DNA of 64,000 bases from Platanthera guangdongensis (Eukaryota > Streptophyta > Magnoliopsida > Asparagales > Orchidaceae). The translations under genes were made by a program, and so were the position numbers. The stretch spans positions 58,905,885-58,969,884 of the forward strand of contig CM077161.1 in assembly GCA_039583875.1 (NCBI GenBank), given 5' to 3'. Of the stretch, positions 10,100 through 21,679 are shown piece by piece; positions within the stretch are counted from its first letter, which is position 1; each line of letters starts with the position of its first letter. Under the pieces are notes generated by a model that worked only from the letters and a program-made list of their open reading frames with translations, did not search any database and was not told the origin of the DNA.

Positions 10100-11345
10100 T
10101 TAATCTTGGATAGCCTCATCAATCTTCTTTGGTTCCATTTGAGATAGAAAGCTTGAACATAGTGTTGAGTTCAAGCTCTTGCTTCTGGTCATTACACCAT
10201 GACTTGCATCACCAATGATTTGATGAGCTGGATGATCTCTTAAATGTCTCAAAGCTAGAGGCAATCTATATTCAGCTTGCTGACCCTCATTTTCTTCAAC
10301 TGAATGTTCATCATTCTCATCTTGTAAGTCTTGAGCTCCCCCTGGACAGCATCCATCATCATCAATCTCTCCATCATCATCAATCTCTTGGCCTGCTGGT
10401 TCATCTTCTCTTATGATCAGATTGTTCATCTTATCTTTTAAACCTGCAGGACTAGAAGAAGTGCTTGGCAGTTCATAGTTAATTAGCTTAGACTCATCAA
10501 AAACAACATGGACAGATTCTTCTACAACTTGTGTAGTCAGGTTATAGATCATATATGCTCTACTATTATTGTTGTACCCAACAAATATCCCTTCTTGGGA
10601 CTTGGCAGCAAACTTAGTCAAATGAGACTTACCATTGTTTAGTACATAACACTTACTGCCAAAAATCTTAAAATTGGATAAATTTGGTTTTCTGCCTTTA
10701 GAATCTCATGGGGAGTATTTTTCTGGCTTTTAGTGATGGAAGCTCTATTGAGAACATGACAAGCAGTATTTACTGCCTCAGCACAGAAATATTTTAGGAG
10801 AGAAGTGTCATTTAACAAAGTCTTACCTGCCTCAATTAGAGTTTTGTTCTTCCTTTAAGCAATTCCATTTTGCTGGGGAGTTTTAGGTGAGGAGAATTCT
10901 TGATGAATCACAAGCCCTTTACAGAACTTTATCATGCATTCAGACTGAAATTCAGTCCCATGATCACTTCTGATCTTGACTACAGAACTGTTAATTCATT
11001 CTGAATTTGCTTGACAAAAGTCTGGAAGATATCTGGGGTTTCAGATTTTCTCCTTAAGAAGATACTCAAGCAAACCTGGAAAAGTCATCAACCACCACAA
11101 GGGTATAGACTTTCCTACCTAGACTATGAACTAGCATAGTACCAAATAGATCCATATGCAGGAGATATAAATACCTCACTGAGTCCTTGGTATCAAGACT
11201 TTGGAAGGAATACCTATTCTGCTTTCCCTTTTGACAAGCTGAGCAAATTCCCTCCTTAATGTACTTAACTTCAGAACCATTCCTCACCAACTCTTCACTA
11301 AAGAGTCTACCTATGGTCTTGTAGTTCAGGTGAGCTAGCCTCTTG
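10100..11345 (-). pseudogene. GAG-pre-integrase and integrase region of element I
   Basis: At 11290-11066 are the zinc-binding end (ICSACQKGKQNRYSF) and the integrase start (LLHMDLFGTM, VVVDDFSRF). The catalytic core continues with frame changes to about 10640: a degraded DHGTEFQ block and the QQNGI(A) block with a stop where the helix with the catalytic Glu begins. The frame 10621-10100 covers the integrase C-terminus (GIFVGYNNNSRAYMIYN, VHVVFDES) and the acidic linker to reverse transcriptase (RLPLALRHLRDHPAHQIIG). Integrase joins the cDNA to host DNA. This copy is broken. Confidence 0.82.
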
Positions 11346-11347
11346 TG

Positions 11348-11785
11348 TCATTTAACACAATAAGAAGCTTTCTCATCTGCAACTAGGCATATAGGAGTGT
11401 CCTCACTCACACACTCCAAGTCTAGACAATAAATATTTCCTCTCCTATTGTCTATCGAGATAACTCCTTGATCACTTGACCTTCTAATTTGACACTCATC
11501 CTTCAGGAAAGAAATGTCATAGCCCAAATCATATATTTGACTTATGCTTATAAGGTTATGTTTCAATCCCTTTATATAAGCTACTTGTGTGATAGTTACT
11601 ATGTCATTAGTTATCTTACTCAAACCTTTAGTTACCCCTTTTTTTGAGCCCCCAAAGGTAACTCTGGGACCATTCTTAATAGGAGAGTATTCATTTAGCA
11701 TGCTCCTTGTTCTAGTCATGTGCCTGGAACATCCACTGTCCAAGTACCATGTAGGGGTATGGCCACTTGGACTTACCTGTAACAA
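11348..11785 (-). pseudogene. Aspartic protease region of element I
   Basis: The active-site motif is in WYLDSGCSRHMT. It is followed by GGSKKGVTKGLSKI and the hydrophobic block HNLISISQIYDLGYDISF, typical of Sirevirus proteases, and leads into the GAG-pre-integrase domain (LVADEKASYCVK). The piece is open for about 145 codons but is separated from its neighbours by stops. Confidence 0.82.
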
Positions 11786-11823
11786 ATATATTATCTAACC
11801 TTAGGACCTCACATTTTATTGGG

Positions 11824-14279
11824 TCATAGGTGCAAGTTAGACTTAAACTGAACATGCCAACCTACAATTCTTCTAAAAGGTAATCCACCATTACTTCTCT
11901 GGACACTCTCATTGTGCCAGCAATCAATGGCATAGTGGCCCACCTTGCCACAGTACAAGCACTCATGCACATTGTACCTTCTCTTAAGAACTGGCTTCAC
12001 ATCAATGTTGTTTGCAGCTCTCAACCCTGCTGGTACATCAGCTCTTTTCTTAAGTATTTCAGTCACAGCTTGCTTTGGGACATGTCTGGAAGCAGAAGTA
12101 CTTGGGATATCTTATACCCTATCTACAGCTACCTTCTTTTCAGAAGGAATACTCCTGATAGCTTTAGATATTCCTAAGTCGTTTTTGCTAACAGACTTTC
12201 CCTTAGCTTGTAAATGGGATAGCAGACCTTGTGAGCCAGCTGCTACCTTGTTCTTGAGTGTTGGGGCTTGTACACGAAACACAAATAGTCCATTTTAAGC
12301 CATTTGGGTTTTCTCATGGGCTGCCCAATAGGCACTAGCACCCTTGCCTTTTTTACTGCTTTGTTCACAGTGACCATAAATACTATCATGGTCATACCTG
12401 TTAGAAGGTTGAACCACCTTTTTAAAAGAAATTTGTGGCTTGGAAGCAAGTGGCTGAGCTGGAGCTTCGCCTCTTCTATTGGAATTGGCAACTTTTGTTC
12501 TTCCTTTGAAACCTAAACCCTTCTTACCATTTTAGGAAGAGAAGGAATCTATCAAAGGTAACACAGAACTAAGTTTTGAGAACTTGGCCACTAGCTCCCT
12601 CTCCTTTTGGAGTCTACTTTCAAGATTCCTTATATGATTATTTTTGAAAGTAATGGTATCCATCTGAATAACAGTTATGTTCTTCAATTTACTAATTTCT
12701 TTTAACTTCAGATCCAGCACTTTTGTTGAATCTGATGCAGCCAACTTCAGACTGGTAATCTCCTTTGCCAGCTATTTGGCTAGGAGTCTGTTTTCCTTAA
12801 AGGCTTGCAGGAGCTCTCCATAATCATCAATCAGTTGATTGATGTCTCCTTCAGATTCAGAGCCATCTTTATCTCTTGATGAAGATGCTTCTGACTCTGG
12901 GCTAGTAATATAATCTGACACTGAGGGTGAAGTTTGTACCTTACTAGGACCAACCTGCTCCTAGCTGAGTTCATCCTCAGCTATAGCCATCAGCCCTATG
13001 CATTGGCTATTTTCTGCTTCATTAATAGCATCCAATAATTGCAAGAATTCTATTTCTACAAAATTTTCCTCAATTGAGAACAGCCCAATGTAGTCCTCAG
13101 CATCCTCTTCATTTTCTGACTCTGATGAAGAAGAGTCATCCAGCTTTTCTGCTTCTTGGCCACAAAGGATTTCTCCTTCTTGCCTTTATGCTGGTGTTTC
13201 TTTTTCTCACCAGACTCCTTTCTTTTGAAAGGACAGTCTGCTATAATATGTCCTGGCTTGCTGCAACAATAACAAATAATTTTAGTAGAAGTTTGTTTAC
13301 TAGGTTTGGAACCATACCTTTCCTCTTTAGTGGTTTTCTTCTTTCCCTTGTAGCTATCATCCTTGGAGTAAGAGTAAGAGGAAGGCCTTCTCCTCTAGTT
13401 CTTTTGCTTCAAAAACCTCTAGAATTGCCTGGAAAAGGCAGCAAGGTCCTCATCAGTATTATGGCCATCTGTTATGCTTGTGTATGAACTTTCTGACTCA
13501 GTATCAACAACTTTTCTAGGAGGAGAAGGAGTCTTTCTCCTGCCCTTCTTTGTACCTTCAACTTTGAAAGCCACAGACTTATCTTTGCCATAAGACATGC
13601 TGCCCTTTTCCTCTTCCTTTTTGTCAATCAACTGCATTTCATAAGACAACAATTTTCCAAACTAGGTGGATGGAGGAGTATCTGCAAGTCTAGCCACTTC
13701 TCTGATAGCACAAACCTTGGTATCATAATCCTTGGTTAACGATCTGAGAAACTTGTCATTCAGTTCATAAGTGCTGAAGACTCTTCCATAAGTCATCAGC
13801 TCATTTACAATTCTGAAGAACTTTTCATAGCATATAGCTATGTTATCTGTCTTGGCTTATATGAAACTCTCATATTCTTGATTGAGCATAGATTTCATAT
13901 CCACTCTTACTTCTTTTGTCCCCTCCATGTAGACAATCAAAGTGTCCCACATTTCCTTTGAAGTTTTGCAATGGACTAAATTCTGAAATGTAGAATCATC
14001 TATGGCACTAACAATTATGTTCTGTGCCCTATTATCCAAAGTGGCTAAGATGATCTCATCTTTGGTCATCTCAGAATAACTCTTTGGAGTTTTTAGATTT
14101 TCATCTATAACAGATGTCCTCATAGGGATGAAAGGCCCTTCTTGAACTGTGATGTAAATTCTTAGATCAGATGCCTCCATGAATAATCTGACCCTTTCTT
14201 TCCATATGCCAAAGGTTTCTTTTCTACAAATTGGAAGTTTCATGGATCAAAGTTCTTTGTGATTTTCTCCTGAACCCAT
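11824..14279 (-). pseudogene. Gag region of element I
   Basis: Gag starts at the ATG at 14279 (MGSGENHKEL) and meets an in-frame TGA at 14247-14249, then resumes with MKLPICRKETFGIWKERVRL at 14243. This N-terminal part is a UBN2-type gag domain. Two zinc knuckles are seen: CYCCSKPGHIIADC (13233-13274) and CLYCGKVGHYAIDC (11920-11961). Between them lies a Ser/Asp/Glu-rich region. The frame is interrupted near 13856 and shifts at least twice. Gag forms the particle and binds RNA. Two knuckles in gag is a feature of the Sirevirus group. Confidence 0.83.
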
Positions 14280-14340
14280 CTTGGCAATCTTATTACTTCC
14301 TTGAAGATATACTCAGACTGTTAAGCCTAATTTTGAGTAA

Positions 14341-14356
14341 CCTCGCTTTGATACCA
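14341..14356 (-). other. Primer-binding site of element I
   Basis: The minus strand reads TGGTATCAAAGCGAGG immediately inside the 5' LTR. It matches the 3' end of initiator-Met tRNA at most positions (consensus TGGTATCAGAGC). Confidence 0.8.
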
Positions 14357-15172
14357 CTTGAAAGAATTGGTTTCAATATTGTCTAAAGACCTAGAGGGGG
14401 ATGAAAAGGTTCAATCCAAATTCTACTTAGGCAGTCAATAAATTGCTCACAGCATAGTTATAAATTCTACAGCTATCATAGTACACAATCATCCAATCAC
14501 ACCATACACATAGATTTATAGTGGTTCCCCAAATGATGGGTACATCCACTTGCAGTACACTAGATTCGGCCTAACTTCCTTCCACCTTCTCAGATCCTCA
14601 GATCTTACAACTCAGAATCCAAACTGGTTCCTACAGCTCACACTTCAATAAGTGCTACAACTCAGGCTCTTCCCAAGAACCCTACCTCAGAGTGAATCCA
14701 CACTCCTACCACTCAGGCAATCAAGCCCTACCCCATCCTTTATAATCACAACTCAGAGATTAAAATCTCTTACACTCAGATCTAAAATAGATCTTACAGA
14801 AAATTGATTAAGATAATGTTTCTTCCTTCACCCAGATAGAGAGAGGTGAGGGAATCTTGATCAGATCTTGATGGATCCACTTTCTCACGTTTTTTACTGT
14901 AATGAATATGATTCAACCTGACTTAGCTTATTCAAAGCTTCTAAAAAGAGAGAACCAAGGTTGAATCTTGTTGAGAAGTTGGTGTTAATCCAGCTTCTAC
15001 CTCCTTGCAGAATTAAATCCGCAAAACACTGATAGATCTGATGAGATGTTATCCCCTTCACCGATTTAGAATCAGAATCTTCTTGTTGTAAAGAATTCTG
15101 TGAATTCTTCTTGGAGAATTCCTCTTTATTTTCTCTCTGTCTTCTGTTGTTTAATTTCTGATAGCTCCACTC

Positions 15173-15180
15173 TATTTATA
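15173..15180 (-). promoter_or_regulatory. TATA box of the 5' LTR of element I
   Basis: The minus strand reads TATAAATAGAG, downstream of the palindrome array and about 0.8 kb before the primer site. This is the expected start region for the genomic RNA of the element. Confidence 0.65.
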
Positions 15181-15319
15181 GATCACATCTAAGGCAACCA
15201 GCTGATCAGGTAGTTGACTAACATGTGACAGTTCTGACATGTCTATCAGCCTTGAGAAATCTAGCAGCTGTTAAGTTTCCAATCTTGAGATTTGGCACTT
15301 GGAGTTATTTAACTCAGCT

Positions 15320-15860
15320 GAATGTGTCGAGACATAAGGATACTATGTGTCAATACAGATGAAGTATGTGTTGACATAATTACCCGGGTGTCGACACACT
15401 TCATTTGGTGTTGCCGACAAACTTCAGAAACTGTCGACATAGCTCTTCATTCAGTCTCAGCACTGTCTTTGTAAACTATGTCGACATACTTCACAAACTG
15501 TCAACACAACTGATGTAGAGTCAACTCTGTAAGTCGACACAAGTCATGTGTGTTGACACAGCTCTTTATCAAGTTCTCGACACAGCATTTGTAGAATATG
15601 TCGACACAAATCCTGTGTATCGACACAGCTTCGCCAAATGTCAACACAAGTCCTGGATGTCGACATAGTTGCTTCTTTACAATTGTCAGTTCAACAAAGT
15701 CTAAGTGTGTCAACACAAGGTATGAGTGTCGACACAGTTGATGTTGACTTAACCTCTGGGTGTCGACATAAGTCTTGTGTGTCGACACAGACTTACTTCT
15801 TGTCTCGACACAGCTCCTTCAAATGTGTCGACACTAAATAAGTGTCTCGACACTTTTGTA
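15320..15860. repeat. TGTCGACA palindrome array in the 5' LTR of element I
   Basis: This is the counterpart of 4540-5100. The unit order is largely conserved, with point changes in many cores (for example TGTCAACA, TGTTGACA). Confidence 0.85.
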
Positions 15861-15991
15861 CTTATAATATTTTCTGTATTCTTCTGCCTACACAAGTAAA
15901 CTCAATACACCATCAAATACAACCTGATGTATATCATTGAGTCAGGTGAGGCTTCTCCAAATCAGGTACATAATTTCCAATGCACCTAACA

Positions 15992-17705
15992 CTTTTGGTC
16001 TGGGAACCAGCTTCCAAACCTTACATCTCTTAAATTGGTTCAGTTCTTCTTACATATCAACAATCCAAAACTGTTTTATGTTGGCCTCTTCAAATTTCTT
16101 TGGCTCAACCTGTGACAAAAAGCTTGAGTTGAGTGTTGTGTTGATGCTTCTGCTCCTGGTCACTACTCCTTTGCTGGCATGAACAATGATCGTGTCTCTT
16201 GGATGGTCCCTCAGATGCCTGATTGCTGGAGGCAATCTAGTTTCAGCTACATGTGCAGCTTCTTGCTGCTCTTCATTCACCTCATTGGTGTCTGGCAATT
16301 CTTCTTTTGGAATGTTCACTTTATCTTGGATAACCAGAGTTGCTTCATTGATGGTCAGATTGTCCATCATCTATTTTATACTTGCAGTACTAGAAGAGGA
16401 GCTTGGCAGCTCACTGTTGATCATAGTAGACTCATCAAAGACTACATGTATAGATTCTTCTACAACTTGGCTTTTCAAGTTGTAGATCCTATAGGCTTTA
16501 CAATGATTGTTGTACCCAATAAAAATCCCATCAAAGGACTTGGCAACAAACTTAGTCACATAGGATTTCCCATTATAAAGCGCATAACACTTACTACCAA
16601 AAATTTTAAGATAGCTCAGGTTTGTTTTTCTGCCTTTCAAGATCTCATATGGAGTCTTCTTGTGGCTCTTGGTGATAAAAGCCCTATTGTGGACATGAAA
16701 TGCAGTATTCACTGCCTCAGCCCAGAAATATTTTGGGAGAGATGTATCACTCAACAAAGTTCTTCCAGCCTCTATGAGAGTCCTATTTTTCCTCTCAATA
16801 ATCTCATTTTGCTGGGGAGTTCTTGGAGAAGAAATTTCTTGATGAATTAATTGCTCTTCACAGAACATTGTCATGCTTTCAGACTAGGATTCAGTTTCAT
16901 GGGCACTTTTGATTTTGACAACTAAACTATTAAACTCATTCTAAATTTGCTTGACAAGCTTAATGAAGATGTCAAGGGTATCATTCTTTTTCTTGAGAAA
17001 GAACACCCAAGAAAACCTGGAATAGTCATCAACCACCACAAGGGTTTAGACTTTCCTACCAAGACTATGAACTGGCATAGGACCAAGCAAGTCCATATAC
17101 AAGAGGTACAAACACCTCATAGAGTCTTTGGTTTCAATGCCTTTGAAGGAGGATTTGGTCTGCTTGCCCGTTTGGCATGCTGAGCAAATGTCCTCCTTGG
17201 TGCACTACACATTAGGACTATTCCAAACAAGCTCAAGACTAAAGAGCTTTCCAACAGTCTTGTAATTCAAATAAGCTAGTCTTTTGTGCCATTGGACACA
17301 ATATGAGACTTTCTCACTTGCCACTAGACAAACAGTAGAGTCTGTATCTAGACAAAGAAAGTTTAAATAATAAACATCTCCACTCCTAGTGCCTATCAAG
17401 ATGACCTCTTGGTCACTTCTCTTAATCAGGCACTCATCTTTGTGGAAGACAATAACATAGCCAAGATCAGAGAGTTGGCTTATGCTTATGAGGTTGTGTT
17501 GCAACCCTTCAACATAAGCCACTTTTATGATGGTGACTATGTCATTGGTAATCTTAACATAGCCTCTAGTTACCCCTCTATCTGAACTACAGAAGATGAC
17601 TTTGGGTCCATCTTTTACTGGAATATACTCCTTTATGTTGCTCTTTATCACAGTCATGTGCCTGGAACAACCACTATCCAAGTACCATATGGGGGGTACG
17701 GACAC
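15992..17705 (-). pseudogene. Element A pol, 5' part: protease, integrase, start of reverse transcriptase
   Basis: This continues A on the far side of element I. The protease starts near 17705 (WYLDSGCSRHMT) with HNLISISQLSDLGY and the GAG-pre-integrase block (LVASEKVSYCVQWHKRLAYLN). Integrase pieces follow. The open one at 16874-16371 has QQNEIIERKNRTLIEAGRTL with the catalytic Glu, and then IFGSKCYALYN and GIFIGYNNHCKAYRIYN. The linker (16370-16050) reads LPPAIRHLRDHPRDTIIV. Several frames are needed, so it is dead. Confidence 0.85.
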
Positions 17706-17779
17706 TTGGACTAACCTGCATCACATAATTTACTTTACCTTAGGATCCAAATTTCTATTGGGTCCTAGGTGCTGTTAGT

Positions 17780-20298
17780 CTTAAAAAGAACTTGTTGACC
17801 TGCAACATTTCTGACTGGTGGACTAAAAGCTGCCCTTAGCACTCTTGGATTGTACTAGAAGTCTACAACAAAGTGGCCCACTTTACCACAGCACCAAAAT
17901 TCATGAATGTTGTATCTTATTTTTTGTACAGGCCTAGCAGTGTGGCTAACTATTGGGTGAATAGTAGGAAGAGTAGCAGCATCCTTCTTCAGATTCCTTT
18001 TAACAAGGATTTGACTGAAGGCAAGTCTTCTAGCTAGCTTGTTTCGCTTGCTCTGAGTGCCAGCAGTAGCAAGTTTCTTTTTAGAAAGCATTCCCTTGAT
18101 GGCATCAGACACAGCCAAACCAAGCTTGCAAGATGACTAACCTTTGGTCTAAGTATTTGCTGAATGATTCTGAACTCTTGCTGTAGCCATATTCTTGATA
18201 GTGGGGGCTGGAGCACCAAAGATAAATTGTCCAGAATGGGCAATTTGAATTTCTTCATGGGAAACCTTAAAGGCACGCACCCTACTGTACCCTCCACCCT
18301 GGCTGTGAACATTTATGTTCACACAAGTGGAACTGTCATTCATCTAGTGATCGAAGATGCTTTCTTGGTCATACATGTTTGAAGGCAACTGCACTTTCCT
18401 AACAAGATTGGGAGGCCTTGAAGCATGAGGCTGAGATGGAGCTAGAGCTTTGCCCTTACCTTCGGAAAGAGCAAATCTTGTACTTCCCTTGAATCCCAAC
18501 CCCTTCTTACCGATCTGAGAGGAGAAGGTGTCTATCAAGGGTAACACGATATTGGGCTTAAAATAGCTAGCCACAATTCTTTTCCCCCTCTAGAGCTTAT
18601 TTTCAAGGTCCCTTATGAGACTATCCTTGAACTTGATGGTGCAAATCTGAATGATAGTGATGTTTCTCAGTTGGCTAACTTCCCTTGCTTTCTGATCCAA
18701 CAAGGTTGTTGTTTCAGTCAGCTGGGCAGTAGCAAGCTAAAGAGAGGCAATCTTCACAGCTTGCTTTTTAGTCAACTTCTTGCACCTCTTAAAGGCATCC
18801 AGAAGTTCACCATACCTGTCAATCAATTGATTGACATCTCCTTCACAATCATCTTCACCAATGGATGAAGAGGCTTCTGTACAAGGGCTACTCTCATATC
18901 CAGATTCAGAAGAAGAGCTTGATAGAGATTTTACCTTGCTTTGGCAAGGCTGATCCTGTCTTGATTCTTCATCAGTCATTGTCATCATCCTATAGTAGTT
19001 GTAGGCATCTTCTTCATCTTCATCATCCACCTCTGAATCACTGTCTGAATGTGATAGAGGGGCCTCGATACCTATCCTGGTAGCAGGATAGTCTTCATCT
19101 ACTGCTTCAGCTACTTGATCAGCAGCAGCTATAACTAGCCAAATATAGGCTACTTCTTATTCAAACTCAGATGAAGATGAGTCTGTCGAGTTGTTCTCTT
19201 TCTTGGCAATGAAATAATTATCCTTCTTGCCCTTGTGCTAGAGATATTTCTTCCCAAAAGCTTCCTTCCTCTTAACTGGGTAGTCAGCTATCACATGCTC
19301 AGGTTTGCTGCAACAGTAGCAATCAACTTTAGAAGAATTATGTTTACTGGATTTAGAATCAAACCTATCAGCCTTGGGATGATTCCTCCTATCATGATAA
19401 GAGGTGGAAGGTCTACTCTTCCAATGTTTCTTCTTCATTAGCTTCTGAAAGTTCCTGGAGAAGGTAGTAAAGTCCTCATCTGACATGCAGCTTTCTGATG
19501 CATCTGACTTTGAGCTGTCTGAGTCAGCTGGTCTTCTTGGAGGAGAGGGGATCCTCTCCTTACTCTTTTTGATGATGTCTACCTTGAATGCCAAGGACTT
19601 CTCCTTGGCTTAGGATCTGCTGGTGACCTCCTCCTCTTTTCTTGCAGCTAGCTGCATCTCATAGGAGAGCAGCTTTCCAAATAATATTTGGGGAGGAGTC
19701 TCAGCAAGCTTGGCCACCTCTCTTATGGTACAATTCTTAGTATCTCGGTCTCTAGTGAGAGATCTTAGGAACTTGTCATTAATTTCATAATGACTGAAGA
19801 CCCTCCCATAGGTCCTCAGTTCATTAATGATCGTGAAGAATCCTTTATAGCAAGTAGCTACATTCTCTTTCAGGGATTGCCTGAAAGCCTCATACTCCTA
19901 GTTGAGCATAGAATTTTATAATCTCTTACCTCTTCAGTACCCTTCATGTAAACCATAAGGGTGTCCCACATCTCTTTATAGGTTAGGTAGTGGACCAAGT
20001 TATGAAAGGTAGAATCATTAATAGCACTGACTATGATGTTCTGGGCTCTCTTGTCCAATACAACAAACAAGACCCCATCCTTGGTCATTTCTAAATAAGT
20101 CTTCGGAGTCTGGACATTAGCATTCAGAACTGAGACCTTCATAGGGATGAATGGTACCTCTCTGACAGTCACAAAGATTCTAGGGTCAGAGGCTTCCATA
20201 AATAACCTGACCCTCTCTTTCCAGATTCCAAAATTCTCCTTCCTACAGATGGGGAATTTCATGGAACCCATCTCCTTATGGTTCTCTCTAGAACCCAT
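17780..20298 (-). pseudogene. Gag region of element A
   Basis: It starts at about 20298 (MGSRENHKEMGSMKFPICRK) with the same UBN2-type N-terminus as element I (KERVRLFMEASDPRIFVTV). Both zinc-knuckle positions are found but damaged. At 19238-19594 the last Cys of CYCCSKPEHVIADY is Tyr. At 17855-18118 the knuckle reads FWCCGKVGHFVVDF, with the first and last Cys changed to Phe. An acidic stretch lies at 19030-18737 (MDDEDEEDAYNYYRMM). Multiple frameshifts are present. Confidence 0.8.
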
Positions 20299-20362
20299 AA
20301 GTACAGATTTGTAGCTACCCTTAGAGATCACTCATATTATTAAATCCTTTTTGAGCAACCTT

Positions 20363-20374
20363 CCTCTGATACCA
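20363..20374 (-). other. Primer-binding site of element A
   Basis: The minus strand reads TGGTATCAGAGG, a close match to the initiator-Met tRNA end, just inside the 5' LTR remnant. Confidence 0.8.
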
Positions 20375-20376
20375 CT

Positions 20377-20573
20377 TAAAGTCATTGTTTTCAAGGTAGC
20401 TTACAACCTAGAGGGGGGTGAATATGTTAATTGTTGTCTTGCGACTTTCATTAATTTCTTCTTTAGTTACTGAGTGTCTTGGCAGCTACTTAGCTTTCAA
20501 GAACCTACAAAAAGGAAACAACACAGAAAAGCACACACAGAAATTATAAGGGTTCCCCAGATTATGGAGGAAG
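20377..20573 (-). repeat. 5' LTR remnant of element A
   Basis: It starts TAAAGTCATTG (TG changed to TA) and includes CTAGAGGGGGGTGAATA and the LTR word AGGGTTCCCCAGATTATGG. It is cut off after about 200 bases where a different, plus-strand element begins. Confidence 0.65.
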
Positions 20574-21679
20574 ACATGACAACCACATCAAGGGGAGGGG
20601 AAGATGAAATCTCAATTATGGATGAGGAAACACATGAAGAAGTCAAAGAAACTCAATACCTCAATCTTGCCTCATTCAAGAGCACTGTAAGGAAGTCAAA
20701 TTCCTTTTTTTCTTGTAATTCTCTCCACATTGCGTATGCTAGAAAATGCTAGACGTAGAATTAAGAAATTGAAAAATATTAATTCAAACCTACGAATAGA
20801 AAACAAAAAATTAAGCACAACCTAATGTAGAACCCTATTATGATGAGACTTGCTCTCCCTCCTACTTTTTAGATAATATTTCTACACCTTGTATAGATTA
20901 TAATGAATTAAAAAAAATATAAGTTTCTTGAAAAAGAGCTTCATTTTGCAAAAGAACAAAACGATAAATTATGTTTAGAAAACTCATCGTTGAAAAGTGA
21001 TTGTGCTGGATGCAAGAATTATAAAATTGAAATTAAAGAGATTGTGTGACTTTTGAGGAATACAGAAATAAGTATGAATCTCATATTGAATCTGTAGTCT
21101 CCACTCATAAAAATAGCACAATTGCGTACAACAAAGCTAGACATAATCTTAAAATTAAAAATAAATAATTAGTTACAAAAATTAACATGCTTAAGAAAAT
21201 TATGATTAAAAACTCACAAAACACAACTCCTAAATTTCAAGAAAAACCTGAAAGCATGTTGAATATGAATTGTCATATACCAACTAAGTCAATCAACGGG
21301 AGTCAAAAACATCAAGAGCGTGAAAATGAAATTCCAAAACAGAAAAATCATCTTCATTTGCAACCTCAAGTCACTCCCAGTTTAAAATCAAATGAATGTA
21401 AATTTCCTTCAAAGAATCACTACACTATGAGTCTTTACGTGAAGCAACAAAAGCTTAACTCAGAGAATAATTTCAACATATCTAAACCTCTAACGCAATA
21501 TTGTTCAACTGAAGTTCATCATATAAGAACTCGTAGAAATCTAAAAGGAAATTTGCAACATAAAATAACATTAAACCAAAGTATGAATGGATGTCCATCA
21601 TCCAAAATAGCACACCCATTCCACTCAAAAGGGCCCATTCATCGTCATCTCCACAAGGTGTATCATGCTATGTGTGGGT
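20574..21679 (+). pseudogene. Element E: plus-strand Sirevirus gag C-terminal remnant, part 1
   Basis: This is weakly coding, AT-rich DNA. A stretch near 20910-21040 translates to KFLEKELHFAKEQNDKLCLE and then NSSLKSDCAGCKN, which resembles the coiled-coil and Cys part of Sirevirus gag. The end (21640-21679) reads HKVYHAMCGW and is interrupted by element D. The reading continues after D as WVPKGTATSG, so the two sides were one frame. Stops are frequent. The ORF at 20474-20752 is partly in this remnant. Confidence 0.5.
21675..21679. other. Target-site duplication of element D, left
   Basis: TGGGT here and TGGGT at 28747-28751 flank element D exactly. They confirm the ends of the insertion. 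Confidence 0.85.

Larger units (their letters stand above)
3557..15991 (-). mobile_element. Element I: complete Sirevirus with downstream ORF, inserted in A
   Basis: This 12.4-kb minus-strand Ty1/copia element has two LTRs (3557-5239 and 14359-15991) that begin TGAAAGAATTGGTTTCA in plus orientation and end CC(C/T)AACA. It interrupts the reverse transcriptase of A. The flanks CTTGT (3552-3556) and CTTTT (15992-15996) look like a 5-base target duplication with one change. In transcription order it holds primer site, gag, protease, integrase, reverse transcriptase, RNase H, a palindrome array, a TATA box, a long extra ORF, polypurine tract and LTR. The LTRs differ by many substitutions and a short deletion, so it is not recent. 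All ORFs have stops. Confidence 0.9.
14359..15991 (-). repeat. 5' LTR of element I
   Basis: It is 1633 bases long. Compared with the other copy it has many single substitutions and lacks about a dozen bases after GGTACATCCACTT (about 14549). It starts TGAAAGAATTGG and ends CACCTAACA in plus orientation. The palindrome array (15320-15860) and a TATA box (15173-15180) keep the same order as in the other LTR. Confidence 0.9.
220..20376 (-). mobile_element. Element A: old Sirevirus-type Ty1/copia element, heavily nested
   Basis: This is the internal region of a minus-strand Ty1/copia element. In the direction of transcription it has a primer-binding site (20363-20374), gag (about 20298-17800), protease (17705), integrase (16874), reverse transcriptase and RNase H (to 2138), a short non-coding 3' part with several purine tracts, and the terminal tract at 220-236. 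Three 5S-like palindromes interrupt the 3' part and element I (3557-15991) interrupts the reverse transcriptase. All frames contain stops or frameshifts. The assignment to the Sirevirus group rests on the UBN2-like gag, two zinc-knuckle positions, multiple purine tracts and the CTAGAGGGGGGTGAATA words near the LTR end. Confidence 0.85.
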
